Below the pieces are notes generated by a model, which made no database searches, was not told the DNA's origin, and saw nothing but the letters and a program-made list of their open reading frames with translations. Positions 37,251 to 52,700 of a DNA stretch of 64,000 nt are shown here, in pieces. Both the position numbers and the translations under genes were made by a program. This DNA comes from Helopsaltes ochotensis (Eukaryota; Chordata; Aves; Passeriformes; Locustellidae). The stretch spans positions 549,141 through 613,140 of the forward strand of contig VXBM01000231.1 of NCBI GenBank assembly GCA_013400155.1, given 5' to 3'. Each line of letters starts with the position of its first letter. Position 1 is the first letter of the stretch.

Positions 37251-40200
37251 ACTGAATTTTACTGTGTTCGGGGCCATTAGTCTTTCCAATCCGAGGAGTG
37301 AGATCCTACTCAGCACATAAATGCCTCTTTATTGAGGCTGAAAATTCGTGTTTTCTCCAATTTAGGGGGCGGGGAGTATCTTTTAGGCATAATTTATGTT
37401 CAGGGCAAAAATCCCCTCTCTCCTTTTCTTCCAAAAACCATCATCATCGTGAAAGCAACCAGATCGTCCCTCCACATATTTAGAGCCCAGAGGTCTTGTT
37501 TTCCCTTTCCACAAATTAGAGAACGGAAAAAACAACAACAACAAAGTAGTGACCATCCCCTAGCAGCTGTTCGATAGGAATATAGATGTGCCTCTCTGCA
37601 CATCAGTTACGCTGCCCCACACTGCTCCCAACAAATTCCAAATGTGGCTGCCCAGTGCATTTGCTTCACCCAGTGACTGCTGGATAACTCCACATAAGCA
37701 ACCAGTGACTCTCCACACGGCACCAATATTGAGCTCCAGACACCTAGAGAGACATTAAGCAATTGTCCCTGTCCTCCTGCCTCCAATGCGACCACCCCAG
37801 CGACTCTGGAACAGACTCCGTATCAACACCTTCTGAACATTAGTGACCCAAAGCAGTTCCTTGTTCTGCCACCAGTTTGCTTCAAATCCCAACCTCAGCT
37901 CCCCCCAGCTTGTACAGAAGTGCTTAATGGGGCTTGTACACATGAATGCAGAAGTTAAAAAAAAAAAAAGCGCAGCAACAAGAACAAGGCAGCAAGGGAA
38001 ACAAAACACGCAGGGACATAAAGAGGACAGAGAGCCTCAGGGGAGGGACAGTATTTAGAGTTACTAGAGACTGAGAAGCTAAACCATGCTAAGGCTGCTG
38101 GGCCTTCAAGGGGGGAAAAAGAGTCTGTGCAGAGCATCTTTGAGAACACAACAGCCGTACAGGTGCACATGCAGGCTGGAGCACATAAAAGCTGAGACAT
38201 ACTGGCACCAGAGAAGAAAGCAGGCTGTCAAAACTACCAGACAAGACAGGCCAGGGAATCCATATCATTTACCTGTAGCGAGGGGCTCTGCCAAGCATTT
38301 CGAGACACTTGTATCTTCCTCAGCAGAAAAACTGTGTCCTCTTCACTTCTGTCCTGGCCTGCATTTTCTCTGTAACTTTCCCAGCATAATTTACTGCTTT
38401 TACTGAAAGATGACCATTTCCCCTAACATCTGGATTTTCACAGGCTGCTATTTCAATAAAATACTTTAAGGAATAGACTACAAGACAGGTACCAAGAAAC
38501 AAGTGTAGCAACCTCTATTCTCAGTGCAGCTGAGCTCTGATCTGTGACCAGAAGCTGCAGGTACTGCTGCAACCCTGTGCATTTGAAAGTCCTCAGTCTT
38601 CTGCTCCGTGCCACCACCCAAATACAAATTGCTACAAGTCCAGTTTTATCTAAGTTGAAAGGCAAGAACAAGTGTCAAAATAATTCAGGATACGTTGGTT
38701 CCACATACTTTTCTACTCTTCCTTCTACCTCATAAAATCCTTCAGTCTCACCTCCCCCCTTGCACATACACAATCCCTTGGCAAGAACTTTGCACACATT
38801 AAAGCAATATTTGTTAGCATGGCCAGGGACCTTGCTGAGACCCTCAGCCCCCTTAAGACGTGTTCCGACTGGTCTGAGGTTCTAACAAAGCTATTTGTAG
38901 TCAGATATTCATGATGCTGAAAGTGATTCTTGGTATGATTACTAATACTGTCAAACCATGACACCTAGCCTGAACATACAACAGCAAAGGAGGAAGAGCC
39001 CACAGCCTGTAAAAGATACCAAGCTTCACTTAAAAATACTCAAGAGTAAACCAGCTTCACCAAACAAAACAACTAAAGCTCTTTTCTATGCCAGATTTCT
39101 GCAGCATGCATTTACTGAGCAGAGCAACAAGAACAACTTACTCTGCTTGTTCCTAAGATCACACCCAAGTGATGCCCACAGAAGGCACTGGCTGGCTGTA
39201 CGGGCCCAAATGCAAGACCCCAAACACGTTCTTGTTCACACTTCCTACACCTCCACTCCTGCATGAGGGCATCCAGCTACAACACTCATGACATGACAGG
39301 CTCACCCTCCCACACCTCCACAGACAGCTCTCCAGTATCCTGCAACAGCTGTGGGAGCTTCCTGCAGAAGCAGACACAACAGGTGCTGCTGTGCAAGACA
39401 CAGAAGCACCAAGGAAATGGGATTCCTTGAAGCCAAAGACATATACTGTTTTCACCATCATTCAGCAGAAACGTAGTCTAAGTTTTCTCAGCAACTGAAT
39501 GCTAGACCTTTCCACCCAGATACTTTTTTCCGGTAAAGCCAGCATAAGACTCAAACACCAGTGTTTCTGCTCCAGCAAGGCCTGAACACCAGCAATGCAT
39601 GCAAGATCATTGGCACAATGCAGGGACAGAAAGTCCCCGGTAAGTTCCAAGAAATTCTGGATATTATTTTCCTCCAGGTCGTGATTATCACAGGTACCAG
39701 CACAGGTATCCAGGTATATGGTAAGGCACAAGCTTGATCAACTCACACAGCCTCCAGAAAAACAGTCCCAACAACAACAGTCTTAAACCTGTAACCACCT
39801 TCAGCACAGTACCTCAGTCTGCCAAACTGCTGACAGCTGGGTCTTGCTTGTTTCCCTGCCCCCACAGAGAAAGAAGAAAGCTGCTTATAACACTCCATAA
39901 AAAAACACTTTCTCATAGTGGTGTTCCAGGTCCACTGCCAGCTGTTCCAGACTTGCAGAACAGGACAATCCCATTGCATCTGATGCTGTCCTGAACCAGA
40001 GGCATCAACTTACACGCAGGAGAGTTTAGATGCCTGTTGCTGCTGAGTTTGGTCTAAATCTTCAGAGTCCCCTCCAAAAGCCTCTGTTTCTCCTTCTTCC
40101 CCCCCTCACTTCACTCTCCCACCCCAAGACACAACAGTTCAACTACATGTATGAACAGGTTCATCAAAAGACATGATCAGTCCAAGAACAGTTCAAGTCC

Positions 40201-43200
40201 CAGAACCCTGGCATGTCCCCTGACAACCTCAGCAGCTCCTTATGCAACTACCCAGTCAGTATGCAGAAGCGTCACATGAGACTAGCACAGATCCTGGGAG
40301 AGGAGGTTTTAAGTTATTCCTGCACAAGAAGAAGGAGTGATAATTAAAATGTCTAGTAAGATTCCCGGACTCTATCTGTTTGAGAGTCCTTCCTCCCTCG
40401 ACTAGAGCAGTACACCAAGAAAACTACACTCCCTTTTACACAGTTCATTTAAATATCACTGCTATCTCCACCAGAGAACTCTGCAGCAATTTCTAGGAAA
40501 GATGACACCAGAGCACCAGTTTCCACATCCCTGGCTTACTGCCCTTGGACAGTTCTTTCTATGCAGTCAGTAAGGCTGAGAACTTGTTTCCGTCTGACAC
40601 TGATTCATGATTCAGCCTCCCCTCCCTTGCAGCCTAACCAAGAGCAGAGCCCTGCTGAAGTCCCTATGTCTACAGGAACAGAGGAACTATACATTTTTTT
40701 CATCAAACCCCACTTTGTTAGGTTGATGCTACTGAAAAGTTAAAGCTTTCACAGCAAGCTTCTGTGCTTTCACATTGCTTCTCAATCCCTGAGACTGAAA
40801 AACTGAACCTAAAACTGAACGTCACGTGGTGGCAGGCTCAGGCTCAGTGCCCTACAGCTCACTCCGTGTAAGGCAAGGGCACCATGCCTTTGCTCTGCTG
40901 CTCAACCCCCTGCAAGGAAACATCTCCCCTGCAGAAGCAGGGGAGAGACAAAAGGCACAGGAAACACACCAGGCATGGCATGTAGAAACAAAATGTAAGC
41001 ATTTGTCTCTTACAGCCATCTCCCAAGAGCACACACACATTGGGTGGTCAGTTGTTGCTGCCTTGTCAAGTTTATGATCGGTCATGTCCAACTCTGCCCT
41101 GTGATGCTGGCAGAGGGCTCAGTTCAATTGTATCAGCCAAGGACATGCTACCAATACCACAAGGAAAGCAGATTTTTGTGCTTTCAGAAGCAATTCCTCT
41201 GCTGTTCCTACAGAACCATCAATTTTGGCCACCAGAAACCTTGGCACAAGGGGAAAACATACCTTTTTTATTGAAATAGAAGCAGCAATTATCCTCCCTG
41301 GTTTTGCCATTTAACTATCCCTAACAATCTTCCAGGCTTCTTGGCTCTCCTGCATAAAACTCTTGAAACTATCACACATTCCTACCACTTCTGCTGTTGT
41401 TAAAAAACACTGTGAAATTCCCTTGTTCCTCTCATTTCTTTCATTTGGGTGATTTCAGTATCATTCTCAGCACTGCCACTAAAAGTAGCACTTGTGAACT
41501 GAAAAAGGAACTTCCCTAGCCACCTAAATTCTGGTAGAACAATGTACACACATGGAGGATAGAAGGGATTGTTTGTACATGTGTTGATTCCTTACACCAT
41601 AATGTAAGGACAATCAGTCTTGTTCCTCTCATGCACTATCCAGAGGTCTAATATTTCTGGAAGTTTGGAAACATGGGGAGTGAAAACTACTTTTTTTCTA
41701 TCCACCTTTCCCAGAAGTTTTCAAAGAAGTCAACTGTGGGAACTTGGAACTTCACTGTCTCATTTAGGAATGAAAAACATGTCATGCTTATTTGAGTTAG
41801 CTCATAAATTTCCACCAGGTATGCTTTCAAATAAAGGTCTTTAATCCAGGGTACATTTGTCACTGCTCAAAGGTGAGACTAGAACATCACAGCACACTGC
41901 AGTAATAAATGTATTTGTTGCCAGTTGGTGAATCTCTAAAACGAGACAAAGGAGGGACGAAAAGTGTCAGAAATAGGAAGTATCAATATTGTTAACTCAA
42001 ACAGAATGTTAAGTATCCTGAGGGCTCTGAAATGGTACATAAATAAAGACCTAGTGTCATAATGCAAATGTAGGAAACAAGTAAAACATCCCAGTCTGCA
42101 TGGAAGAGTCCTTCATTGTGACATGAAAACATCAAGGACAAAAAGTAAATCTGATCCCAGGTTATCACTAATTAAATTCATATGTACCAATTTTCTTTTT
42201 TTAAATGAAATATACATTCAAATTCATTAGTGGCAGAAAGCATTCTGAATAACTTAATTGCAGCAGTCATTTCCACCTAAAGCTTTTCACTTTTAATCCT
42301 AAATATATCTCAGGAGTCTGTCTTCTGATTTTTCCACAATGGACATGGTAAGAGGAAAGTGGACTCTGAGAGCTTATAAATTACTCTTTTTCCCTGTCAA
42401 CTCCTCACATCAAGTACATAACATCAATGACTTTTCCAGCGAGATTAAGAGTTGTTTCATGTACTGAATCTTGCCTGGAGAACTATCCAGCCTTCACGAA
42501 ACACAATGCCATCATACATGAATCAGTCCTAGGTGTCATTTACTTCCAGTTATGAGGATATATGTTAGTCTGACCTTCTGACTTAGAGCACAAAGTTCAC
42601 AAGGTACCCATAAAACCATTTTATTCATTTATTAAAACAAACAATGAACTCAAGAGTATTATTTTCTTCTCATAGACCTAAAAGATCTGATCCTTGGAAT
42701 GGGACTCCCTGCATTTCATTACTCATTCATGAAGACCTACCCTGCTAAGTTGCTTTGTGGCCAGAAGCCCCATGTTTTCTCTTCTGAAGCAGCACTACCA
42801 CAAAAGCTTAGATTACCCGCTAGAATGCTTATGCAGTGTGGTTCTGAAGAAAAAGCTGTATAAAAATGGATTCATTTCTGACTACCATAGAAAATAACTG
42901 AGCATGGAATTAGGATGCTATTGGAAAACCATGTTTTGTTCTCCGGAGCAGAAGTAAGTAATTTTACCTCGGTGCCTCAATTTGCTCCTGCCTTCAACAT
43001 GGGTGATACTCAGCACTTTGCAGATATACATGCTGAGGGCTAGAAAGCCTAAGGGCCATGATTAGGACAGCACTCCACACTCTGGGGCAAAAAGAATTGC
43101 TGCACTTCCACAACCCAGGCAAGGAGTGATCTTGGGGGAATTTCTCACAATGCAGTTCAAAGTGAGAAGACCACAGAAAGTCAATTCCAGTTACCTCCTG

Positions 43201-43740
43201 GTGGCCATAGCATCCATCACACCCAAAGAATGAACCACCCACTGTTAACAGCTCACCAACAGAGGCAGATCACTGTGCCTGCAGAACAATTTCCACAGTA
43301 GACTCAACTACAAAAATGTCTTTTCTGAGGTGAAGGGAAAAAACAAAGAAAGAGGTGGAGTCCTGTGCTTTGCAGTCACAACCCCAATTACATCTAATTT
43401 TTCCAGTACAGACATCACCAGCAGTTGCATATCTGTTTCCAGTGCTAATGAGAGCAGGCACCAGCATCACACCAGTTAACTGGGCAAGTCTCTTGGTAGC
43501 TTTGTCCCTTTTGCTTCAGACAAAGGCCTTTCCAGGGACCCAGATATCATAAAATGGCTCCTGGCCAGAGGAGGCAAAGCAAAACCAAAAACTATTCACT
43601 CCAGCCAGACAAAAGAAAGGTGTCCTTGCGCTCACAGCCTCAGAATGGAGACTAATAGGAAATGAGAAGCCTTGATTACCTAGGCAAGTCTGCAGCTTCC
43701 CAAATATTATTTAAGGTTTCACAAAATAGAAGATTCCATA

Positions 43741-43765
43741 GGAAAGGAAAAGGAAGGAAGGAAGG
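43741..43765. repeat. (GGAA)n short tract
   Basis: About six GGAA/GGAAA units lie in tandem. GGAA is the core bound by ETS factors, but so short a tract in an intron is weak evidence for a regulatory site. Confidence 0.75.
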
Positions 43766-46700
43766 CAAAAGCAAGCCATTCAAAAGTGACGGGACTTCCT
43801 CTGTAAGCGTTATAAAGCCTTAACTACACCAGATTAAATTCACAGCCTAGTTCAGCTCACACAGGAAAAGCTTTCTAGTGTAGACAAGGAGTTAAAACTA
43901 TGTGCAGATCTGTAGCCAAAGATGAGCTACATAGCTCAAGCTTTACTTAAACTGCTAGAAGAATTTAGCAGGACAATGATACCCATATACCTGAGTTACC
44001 AACAGGAGTCCATGAAGTTCTTTCTTATACCCAGCAATCTCACTGCAGAGTACAGTTAACTTACCTGCAGCTGCTAAGCCAAGCTAGGACAGTCATGACA
44101 TAACTCAAATCTCTGTACACATACAGGAGATGAGAACAAGTTAAACTGAGCAATTACTGATGAAAAAGGAGTTGCATCACATTATGCCCACCCTTGCACT
44201 TCAGGGAGGTTGCTCCAGGTTATACCAGTAGGATTGTATCAATTCAGCAGCAGACCTTCACCAGGAAGTCAAAATCCTCTGTGTCCTTCAGGTGTGCTCC
44301 TCATAGGCTGCTGAACTAAACCTTCCTCCCGTATAGTAAGGTTAAAACAGACAGCAACCTTCAGGCTGAGTTCAAGGATGCTCTGACATTCTGCAGTATC
44401 TTTATATATGGTATCTTTGAAGGGAATATTGCCAAAATACAACAGAAGGACAAGGCAGGACCTATCCCACTCTCCCTCAAATCTCCTACTTCCCCATAAT
44501 GAAACTTGATAAATTATTACATGCCAAGAGAAAGTCTAGCCCTGGCTCAGGATGACTGATGCCAATAAAAATGAATTTTAACTCTGTCTGGTAAAGTGTT
44601 GGGTGGGGGGAAAAAAAAATCAGACTAAACCACCCAGTTATTTACAGCATTGCAGACTTCCTGTATTGATGCAAGTCAGCAAGAGCTTCTGGAAAACCCA
44701 GGAACAAAGAGCAGTAGTTAAGGGTGATAAGCTAGTTACAGAGAACCTAATCATCTATCTCTGTTAAGACTTCAGAATAGAGGAAACTGCATCTATGTCT
44801 CTCCTTTTCTAGCACTATTTCAAAAACTAATGCACAGACAAAAGAAGTAATAAAGTAATGAACTACAAAAAAGGGCAAGGTACCGGTCATAACAAAGGAG
44901 ACTACCTCTGCCTGTGGAGTTTCAGAGACAATTCTCCTCCCCTGCTTCCCCAGTCCATCCTTCTATATATGTGCCCTACCAGTTTATTCCAACCAGGCAC
45001 TGCCACTCTGTGATTCCAGGTGCAAAACACCTTTGGGAGGCAAGTAGGCAGAGGTGATTCTGAAAAGTTCAGAATAGTCTTACCTCCACACCAGGTGAAC
45101 TGCATGAAAAAGATCACCGGATACAGCTATTGAAGCAAAAAACTAAACAAATAAAGACATGACATTTAGGTTCTTTTTGTTCTTATCATAAAAGCTCTTA
45201 CACTACTAAAAAACATTTTAATATATTGCTAAGCTTTAACCCAGTCTCTTGTCAACTTAGAACTGTGGAGAATCACAGGTGATAGGAAAAGACCATGGAT
45301 TAAAACGAGCTACATGAAAGTGACAGGATGGGAAAAAACCCACAATTCTTTCACATCATAAATTGGAAAAGAGGATAAATGGCAATACAAGGCCCAGCCT
45401 ACAGTCCTCCAACCCACAGGGACTTGTTCCACTGACCTAGCTGGGCTCTGGGTCACAGCATTTACACTCTGAAGTTCATGGATTCACTCCATGGCAGTTA
45501 AGTACAAAAGCATCCCCGGAGCGTTCCCAGTATGTACCCTGCTATATTGGCACAGCTGTGTTTTGTACAGTTACACTGAATCACCTCCCAGCAAATTCTG
45601 CTGTAGAAGGGTGTGGTTTGCTGGTCACACAGCACCGACATGGGGGATTTCTGATTGCCAGCAGATGACCCATACTCCTACCTCAAATATAAACTAACAG
45701 TGTATCCCACCATCACAAACCTGCACACAGTCAGTAACTCCAAAAATTTTTAAAGCTGTAATTGATAAAGCCATGAGGAAAGATTTTTGCATGGTGACAG
45801 AATCAGTCACAGTGTACTTAAGAATGACGTGCCTCAAGGACTGCTCTCAAAATACTGCTCTCTGCTCCCCTGCAACCATCTCTACAGCGGAACATGTTGC
45901 TGCACACCTCTCTCTTCCAAGACCCTGGACCAATTACTGAGAAAGATCGTTCACTTAAAAGCATAAAATTTCACAGAGCTGAGAAGACACAAGCAGCAGG
46001 CAGCCAGACTTCCAGCAACTGCTCCTGCACCCGGAGGCTCCATCCGGGATCCTTTGCACATACTGTGCCAAGCAGGGACCAAGCCAGCACAACACACTTC
46101 AGACTTGCTGCTTAGCCCACCAGCGTTCACACACTGACAATTCAAAAGCAAGTTTCCAGGAATAAGTAGCGGGGATTTTTGTCACTAGATGGATGAATAA
46201 CTTTTGTTAGCGATGAACACACCCTGCAAAAAGTCTTATGATAACCAAGGAACAGCTACAGACCAATTTGTCTGATACACGAAATGCCCTGCATAGCTGG
46301 TAATACACCTTACAGAAATATGTTTGCCAGAACCCTTGGGTGCACACTAGCAACCAGGTTGATGAGCCAGTGTTTGTTTCATTCTTCCCTCTGCAAGCCA
46401 TTCCCACAGGGTACTGATTAGGACAATGTCTGTTTGGCTGCAAGATCTAGGAGAAGCTGTTCTAGCTACTCTGACCTCTTGCCCTCTTCTTGGCATACCT
46501 GTGTGCCCATCTGTCAGAACACACGTCAAACTACAGCTTGGTGTAATTGGTCATAGCCTTGGAGCAGCTCCTGCTTGTCCATGTCACGACAGCATCCCTT
46601 CATGGTAAAGTAGGTCACCAGGAGGCCTTGAACCCTGAGAGGGGGCTCCTTAAATTATGCTTCTTCATCAGAGTAACAAGAGCTTATTCCCCTCAGGATG

Positions 46701-49700
46701 CCCTCAGGCTCCATTATAACTGAACCCAGGAAGATAATTTCACTATCCAATAGACCGTGGTTTTCACAGACCACAGCAGACACATTTAGGACCTGCTCTT
46801 AATCTCTCCCTTCCAAGAGCCAACTGAACACAAGTTCTGTTAAAAGTTTCCAAATAACAGGCATGTTGTACAGACACACCTTGCACAGAGTGGGCTGGAA
46901 CAAACCTGAGATCCACTACCAAGGACTTTTGATGAACTTTTGAAGAGGGTGGTAGCACCCTCTGGCTACCTTGCACATGGCCAAGTGACAAATGCTGTGG
47001 TGTCTCTGTAGACCAGCCATCCTCTCATCACTTCACAGGGGATAGCTCTGTAGTTGTCATTCAATGAAGATTTTGAATTCATTTCCTGTTTTACACCATC
47101 GTGGGGAAAATCAGCATAGCTCAGAGGCATAAGACAATGAATGGTGCGACTGATGTAGAGGGTGTTTATTTAGGCAAGCAGCTAGAGACAAATCTGGAAG
47201 AACTGACATGCTTCTATTACCATTGCTTGACATTCCCTTCTCCAGCTTTTGCAGAAGATGAGGCCTTTGAGTGCTGGAAATTCTGGGCTTCAGGCACTTG
47301 CTTGAATTCAGCCTGCCAGAACACTTACCTGAAGAGTTTTCCTGCCTTCTCTGGTACCTTGTATTCCCCTCACAGGTTTTCAGAAACCCTTTTCTGTGAC
47401 TATTTCACAAACAAAAGGCATGGAACACAAATTGTCAAGAAACACCCTTCAAAACGTTTGTGTAAGGGGTAAGAGGGTTTCTCCTGCAGCAGCGAAACCC
47501 CCTGGCTCCAGGGCTGTGGCTGCTCTGCAATGCCAGGCTTCACCCACAGAAGTGACATTCACAAAGAGACACAACCCCAAAGCAGTCAGACCAGAGAACT
47601 CCCACAACTTCAGTGGTCCCTGGGAGCAGTTGTTCTTTCATGAGCAAGCAAGAGCAGCAGCACGATGAACTACAAAGTTAAGGTAACCCAAAGAAATGCC
47701 ACCATACATGAGCAGCACTGCACAGTGAAGGGAATCTGGTCCCTCATCACTCCATCACAGGCAGAGAGAAGGAGCTAAAACTTTGAGAAGCATCAAGGCT
47801 GCTCATAAGGCACAGAACAGGTCTGGCACAACACAGTCTAAACCCAACACACATTTACTTCTTACGTATTTCTCTTCCTTCCAAGCATCCTGATGGGGAG
47901 AAGTGTAAATTTAGCCTCTACCTCCCCTGTTAGAGACATTTCTCGCTCTCGCCCAGTGCACAAATGCAGGCTCCTCCCCGAGTAGCCAGGCAAGCCAAGC
48001 ACTGGCTGCACCTGCTTTGCTTTGCAATAAAGCCAGACGAAGCACACTGTCTCCACAAGGAATTCACAGTGGAATAGTTAATGTACCTTAGTTAGCCTGC
48101 AGCCAGAAACACTACTGGCTTTTGGAAGACAGATTACAAAGGAACATTTCTTCCTGTTCTACCTCCAGAACGTGAATTAGTCTGTTGTGGTCGGACCAGA
48201 CTTCAGATGCATCGGTTCTGTTCATACAAGAAGAGACCACAAACACTGACATCTCCTCTTCCCATCTTACTTGTCACCAAATCAGATGGGGAATTCCAGC
48301 CTTGCCTTATAAAGTACAAACTCTTCTCAGATTGCTGTGTTCTTCTCTGATGTTTCTACATTCACATACATTTGTCCCCTCCACTCTCATCCCCATATGG
48401 AACAACACAGGTAGGTTTAACATAGAATGGAAAGCTAAAAGGTTCAGCTTTCTGCCCAAGGTCACACTAGAAGTCAAGCAATGAGTTTCCTGTGGTGAAA
48501 CACCTGTCATCATTTCCACCAAGTGGCAATGATTCTCACATGTCAGGATTTCAGGTGACTTTGCTTAATGAAACCAAGCTCTTTTTGGAGTGTCCTCCCT
48601 ACCACCACCTTTTACCTTCAGATGTCAGTGTTCTTAGCTGCAGAGCAGAGTACTCTAAACAAAGTTTACCTTCTCTTATTAAGGGAAGACTTGTCTGTTG
48701 CTCCATTTGAAAAATCAACTGGAGGATATTTTTTCAGAGCAAGGTTTGAAGCCACTGGGCCAAAAGGAAGAGGAAGAAACATCATCACATTATCTGTATA
48801 CCACACTGGCTCACCTCCCAAATGATTTCTTATTCATTCAAGTCCAGCCCTCATTGTACAAAGAGAGGTGACCCAGCTGGGGGCTAAGAGAATGCAAAAC
48901 TTAAGAACTTGATAAATGCTTAGCTGTGGAGAACACACATGCAGAGTAGAGGTGCTAATTATTCATCTTACTACCCAGATTAACTGTACTCTGAAAGTTC
49001 TATCCTGAACAGGAACAGTTTCTACTTTTCCTGTGGCACACAAATGTCCCAAGCTCCTCTGTGTGGACTGAAGTAAGTACAAACAGCCATAAATGCTGCA
49101 GGCAAGAGCATTAATTTTCCCCAATCCCAGTGCAAGCTCATACTCTGACAATCCAAATGACTGGAAGAGGGGAATAGGTTATTTTTTTTCCCTTGCCGCT
49201 GCCCACCTCTTGTTCCTACACATCTAAACCCTAGAAGGAACCTATCAGTCAGCTTCACTTATCAGTCAAGCCACTGGCAGTGGTCAGAGCCCTTCAGAGG
49301 CTTGTGTCAAATCCCAATACCCCACACGTGTTTTCCCCATCACTGCCAATTAGTCAGACATCTATACAGAAGGGCCATTTTTGGTGTGCTGACAGCTTCC
49401 TCTGCCCAATTCATTCCAGGGTCTGTCCATGATCATTACTTCATTCTCTCCCTCACTTCACTAACACTCTAGCTGTGCTTGGCCACAACCAAAGACTATT
49501 TATTTATGGCCATTTGGAGGCAGTATTCCCACCACCTCCCTCAACATTAGTCCATAGTCCTACTCCACTCAGTTGTAGTTGCATGCAAGGTAGCTCACTA
49601 CAATGTAAGCTGAATAGCCACTTAAACATCTGTTTTGACAAGAAAAGCTTTGTCATCCTACAGCTGTGTGACAGGAACACATCTGTGAAACAACAGGGTG

Positions 49701-52700
49701 TAACCGTACTGTGATCCGAGTACAACAGGGATCTCATGCCTGTATAACAATGGCACTTAATGCCTGTTCTTATTGAACAGGGTTCTGGGCACACCTGATG
49801 AAATTCAGCACCAGAGTGACCACCTGCTGCATCAAGGACATCCCAATGGCAAAGGAGGGTCCTGGTCTGAACATGCACCATGGGAACTGTGCATGAGTGA
49901 CTGATTGCTTGTTTCCCACAAGGAGTAGAAGATCTGTCAAATAACACAAGGAACAGGAACTCACATGACTCACAAAATCTGAGTTAGACAAGGTCTGTCC
50001 CAGACTCTTAGAGATCCAGAAATGAGGATAAATAACAGTATTTCCACCTCCAAAAAAGATACAATGCTTTGTGTGGCTCAGGGGTGAAGCAAGGTGTCTT
50101 TAAAGAAGGAAGGTTTGAGGTGGAAAGAGAGAAAACTGTAAGGGCTCCTTAACCCAAACAAGTATTTAGCAAAGAACTTACATGGATTAAAACACAGAGA
50201 TGGAAGAAAAGGGCCTCTACTGCAGAACTCAAGCCTGAGCAGAACTAACAAGACTTTAGAAGATCCACTCAGAGCTGAATCCAGACTCTAGAGCCCACAA
50301 AGAACATGTCCTGCAACTTTACTCAGCTGAATGTCGTGCCAAGAGCTGGCCCGCATGGTGACTTACGGCGTTTGGCTCTTCCTGCATCTGGCTCGGGCAC
50401 ATTCCCCAGAGCCAGCAGTTCATCTGGCTCACTCACACTTCCAGCACTGCCACAATCCAGGTAACCGTACATGAGGTCCCCATGCCCAGACAGCAGTACA
50501 AAGGGATGCTGCCTGGCTTCAAAGCACAGGCAGGACAACCAACAGGAGAGTAAGATATACTGGCAGGACAGCAGAAACACACAGCTGCAACCCCCCACAC
50601 ACTGTCATCACAGGTTATGGCAAGCAAGTCATGAGCTCCACGGTGACCAAGCCCAGCACAGCAGGGACATGTAAATAGTGCTGTGAAGGACATCACACTT
50701 TGCTGATGGTCACAGGAAATCACAAGTGACAGCAACAACAGCGGGTGCCAAACACAACATGTACCCCACCATGCAAGTCCTCAACTTCTAAGTACACTGC
50801 TTCTGGAAAGGGTAAAACAGAAGTCACAGCAAAGAAGACCTCCAGCTGAATGGCCCGAGCAGCTGCAGGTCTGACAGAGGGCACGTGAGCAGAGAAAGCC
50901 ACAGGTCTCCTTGCCTGGGAGGAGAGAAAGGAAGGACAGGCCTGCTCTGGCTCCCCCATCACCAGGCAAGCTGCCTATTTGCTCAAGATGCCAGAGCAGT
51001 ACCCAGCCACATACATAAGCCACTAACACAGACAGGAAGAGCTGCTGCAGGCAGAAGCAGAAGCTCAGCTCAATATGGAGGTGTCAGGCCATCAGACACA
51101 GCAGCCTTTGGCTAGTTCAAGACGGTCATGAATGTAGCTTCCCTCCTAGCACCACCCCACCACCCCTGGCTGTCTTCCAATGTCAGGAATTCAACTCAAT
51201 GCCACATTCCCCAAAGCTTAGGAGAGTGGATTTGCACTCACCTGAACAGAAAACTGTGTTTAATCTATCAAATCACAAAACAACAGAAGGAATAGAAAAG
51301 TATCTTCAGAAGAGGACGCTAAAAATATGCGTTTTTAAAATTAATATCTTGCCCAGTGTCACTTTCCAGCTGATGTTGGTTTTCTCTTTTTCCTATTACC
51401 CACCTCCCATTTTAGGCACTGAAGCTTCCAGCTCTGCTGACCTCACAAGTCCTTCTCACATCATTCTTGAATCTTCACCGATTTCTCTCTCCCTGGAGTT
51501 GCTCTCCAGGACTACAAAATATTGCCAAAATGCACAAGATAAAACACACTGCTGTTGTCAAGTCAGCCTGTCCTTTTAACATATGGCACACAGAGTTTTG
51601 TTTCATCTCAAACTCAAAGCAATGAAGTTTAGCAGTCGGCTTTCATTACAGTATTGCAGGAGGAGAAATTTTAGGTTCATTAGAAAATAGCGAATTGAAG
51701 TATCTCTATTAGATTCATGAATGCTGAAAGTTACTTTAAAAAAAAAATCGAAGGCAACAGAAAGACACATTTCATACAGCCTGAAAGCAATTCTGCCACT
51801 TGTTTTAAGCTTTCCTGTAACATAAACATGGTCTTTGAGTTAGCATTTCATTTCAAACCACTTTAGAAATATGTGACCGCTTTGTGTTTTTTCTGTTCCT
51901 GTGGACATTTTTGTTGGAAGAAGTGAATCTGGATATATATGTTCTCTAGTCAGTGGTCATTGATTCTCTAAAACAAAGGACAAAAAACCCAAGGGCATTA
52001 AAAGATGCTTTTAATTACTTCTACACTATTGATGAGAATCAGGTATTTACTCCCTACTGCATAACCTCTATGTGTCAGGTACTGTACAACTCACCAGGAC
52101 GTTCTCTTTCAAACTTGTTTAAAAATGCTTTTGTATTTTGACCAAGTTCTCCACCAAGCCCAAACAATTATTAATCAAACAGGGAGAAAATGACAGGCAA
52201 TAGAATTGTTTAGCTGAAATTCTTTACAGCTGTCATTCCTAAAGTTTCCAGGTACTTCCTGAAAACATCCCCTTCCCTCCATTCCCATGAGATGCAGAGA
52301 CTGATGAAATACACCTCTGCAAAGGAAACTCCACAGGTAAGCCTTACTCAGATCTTGGCTACAGCTTCACTTAGTCACTAAAGAGAATTTTAGTTAGAAC
52401 GATTATGCCCAGAAAGATATGGAAAGATGGATTTCTTTTGAAGGCAGTATCCCATATCAAATCTGTTTCCACCTAGAGCACAGCTACTTAGAACATTTTG
52501 TTCAAACTGAAAAATTTCCAGCCCTTTGATTACAAAGGCAACCTGCCAAGTAAGAGTATAAAATTAGCACATTAGTGCAGTAGTGTCTTCCTTAGTTTGG
52601 ATGCAGCTTCAGTGCTTCAACTGCATGCTATAGTTGTACTGAGGTAAAACTGAGCTAAGGGTAGCTAGACTCATTCTTTTCTACTCCAGAGGCTAAGAAT

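Noticed and set aside
44055..44075. Minus-strand donor string CTGCAG|GTAAGTT as a hidden exon border
   Set aside because: No acceptor or conserved coding frame accompanies it. A similar string lies near 47.33 kb, showing that such donors occur by chance in this intron.
44255..44285. Candidate for the missing upstream RCOR1 exon because its complement reads EDFDF, similar to PDFDP
   Set aside because: Flanking residues do not match the expected GPQYQAVVPDFDP context and no splice sites fit phase 1.
45265..45315. Sequence GAATCACAGGTGATAGGAAAAG resembling the start of a reversed avian CR1 tail
   Set aside because: The similarity is limited to a few words and does not continue into the conserved GACCTT...ATC block.
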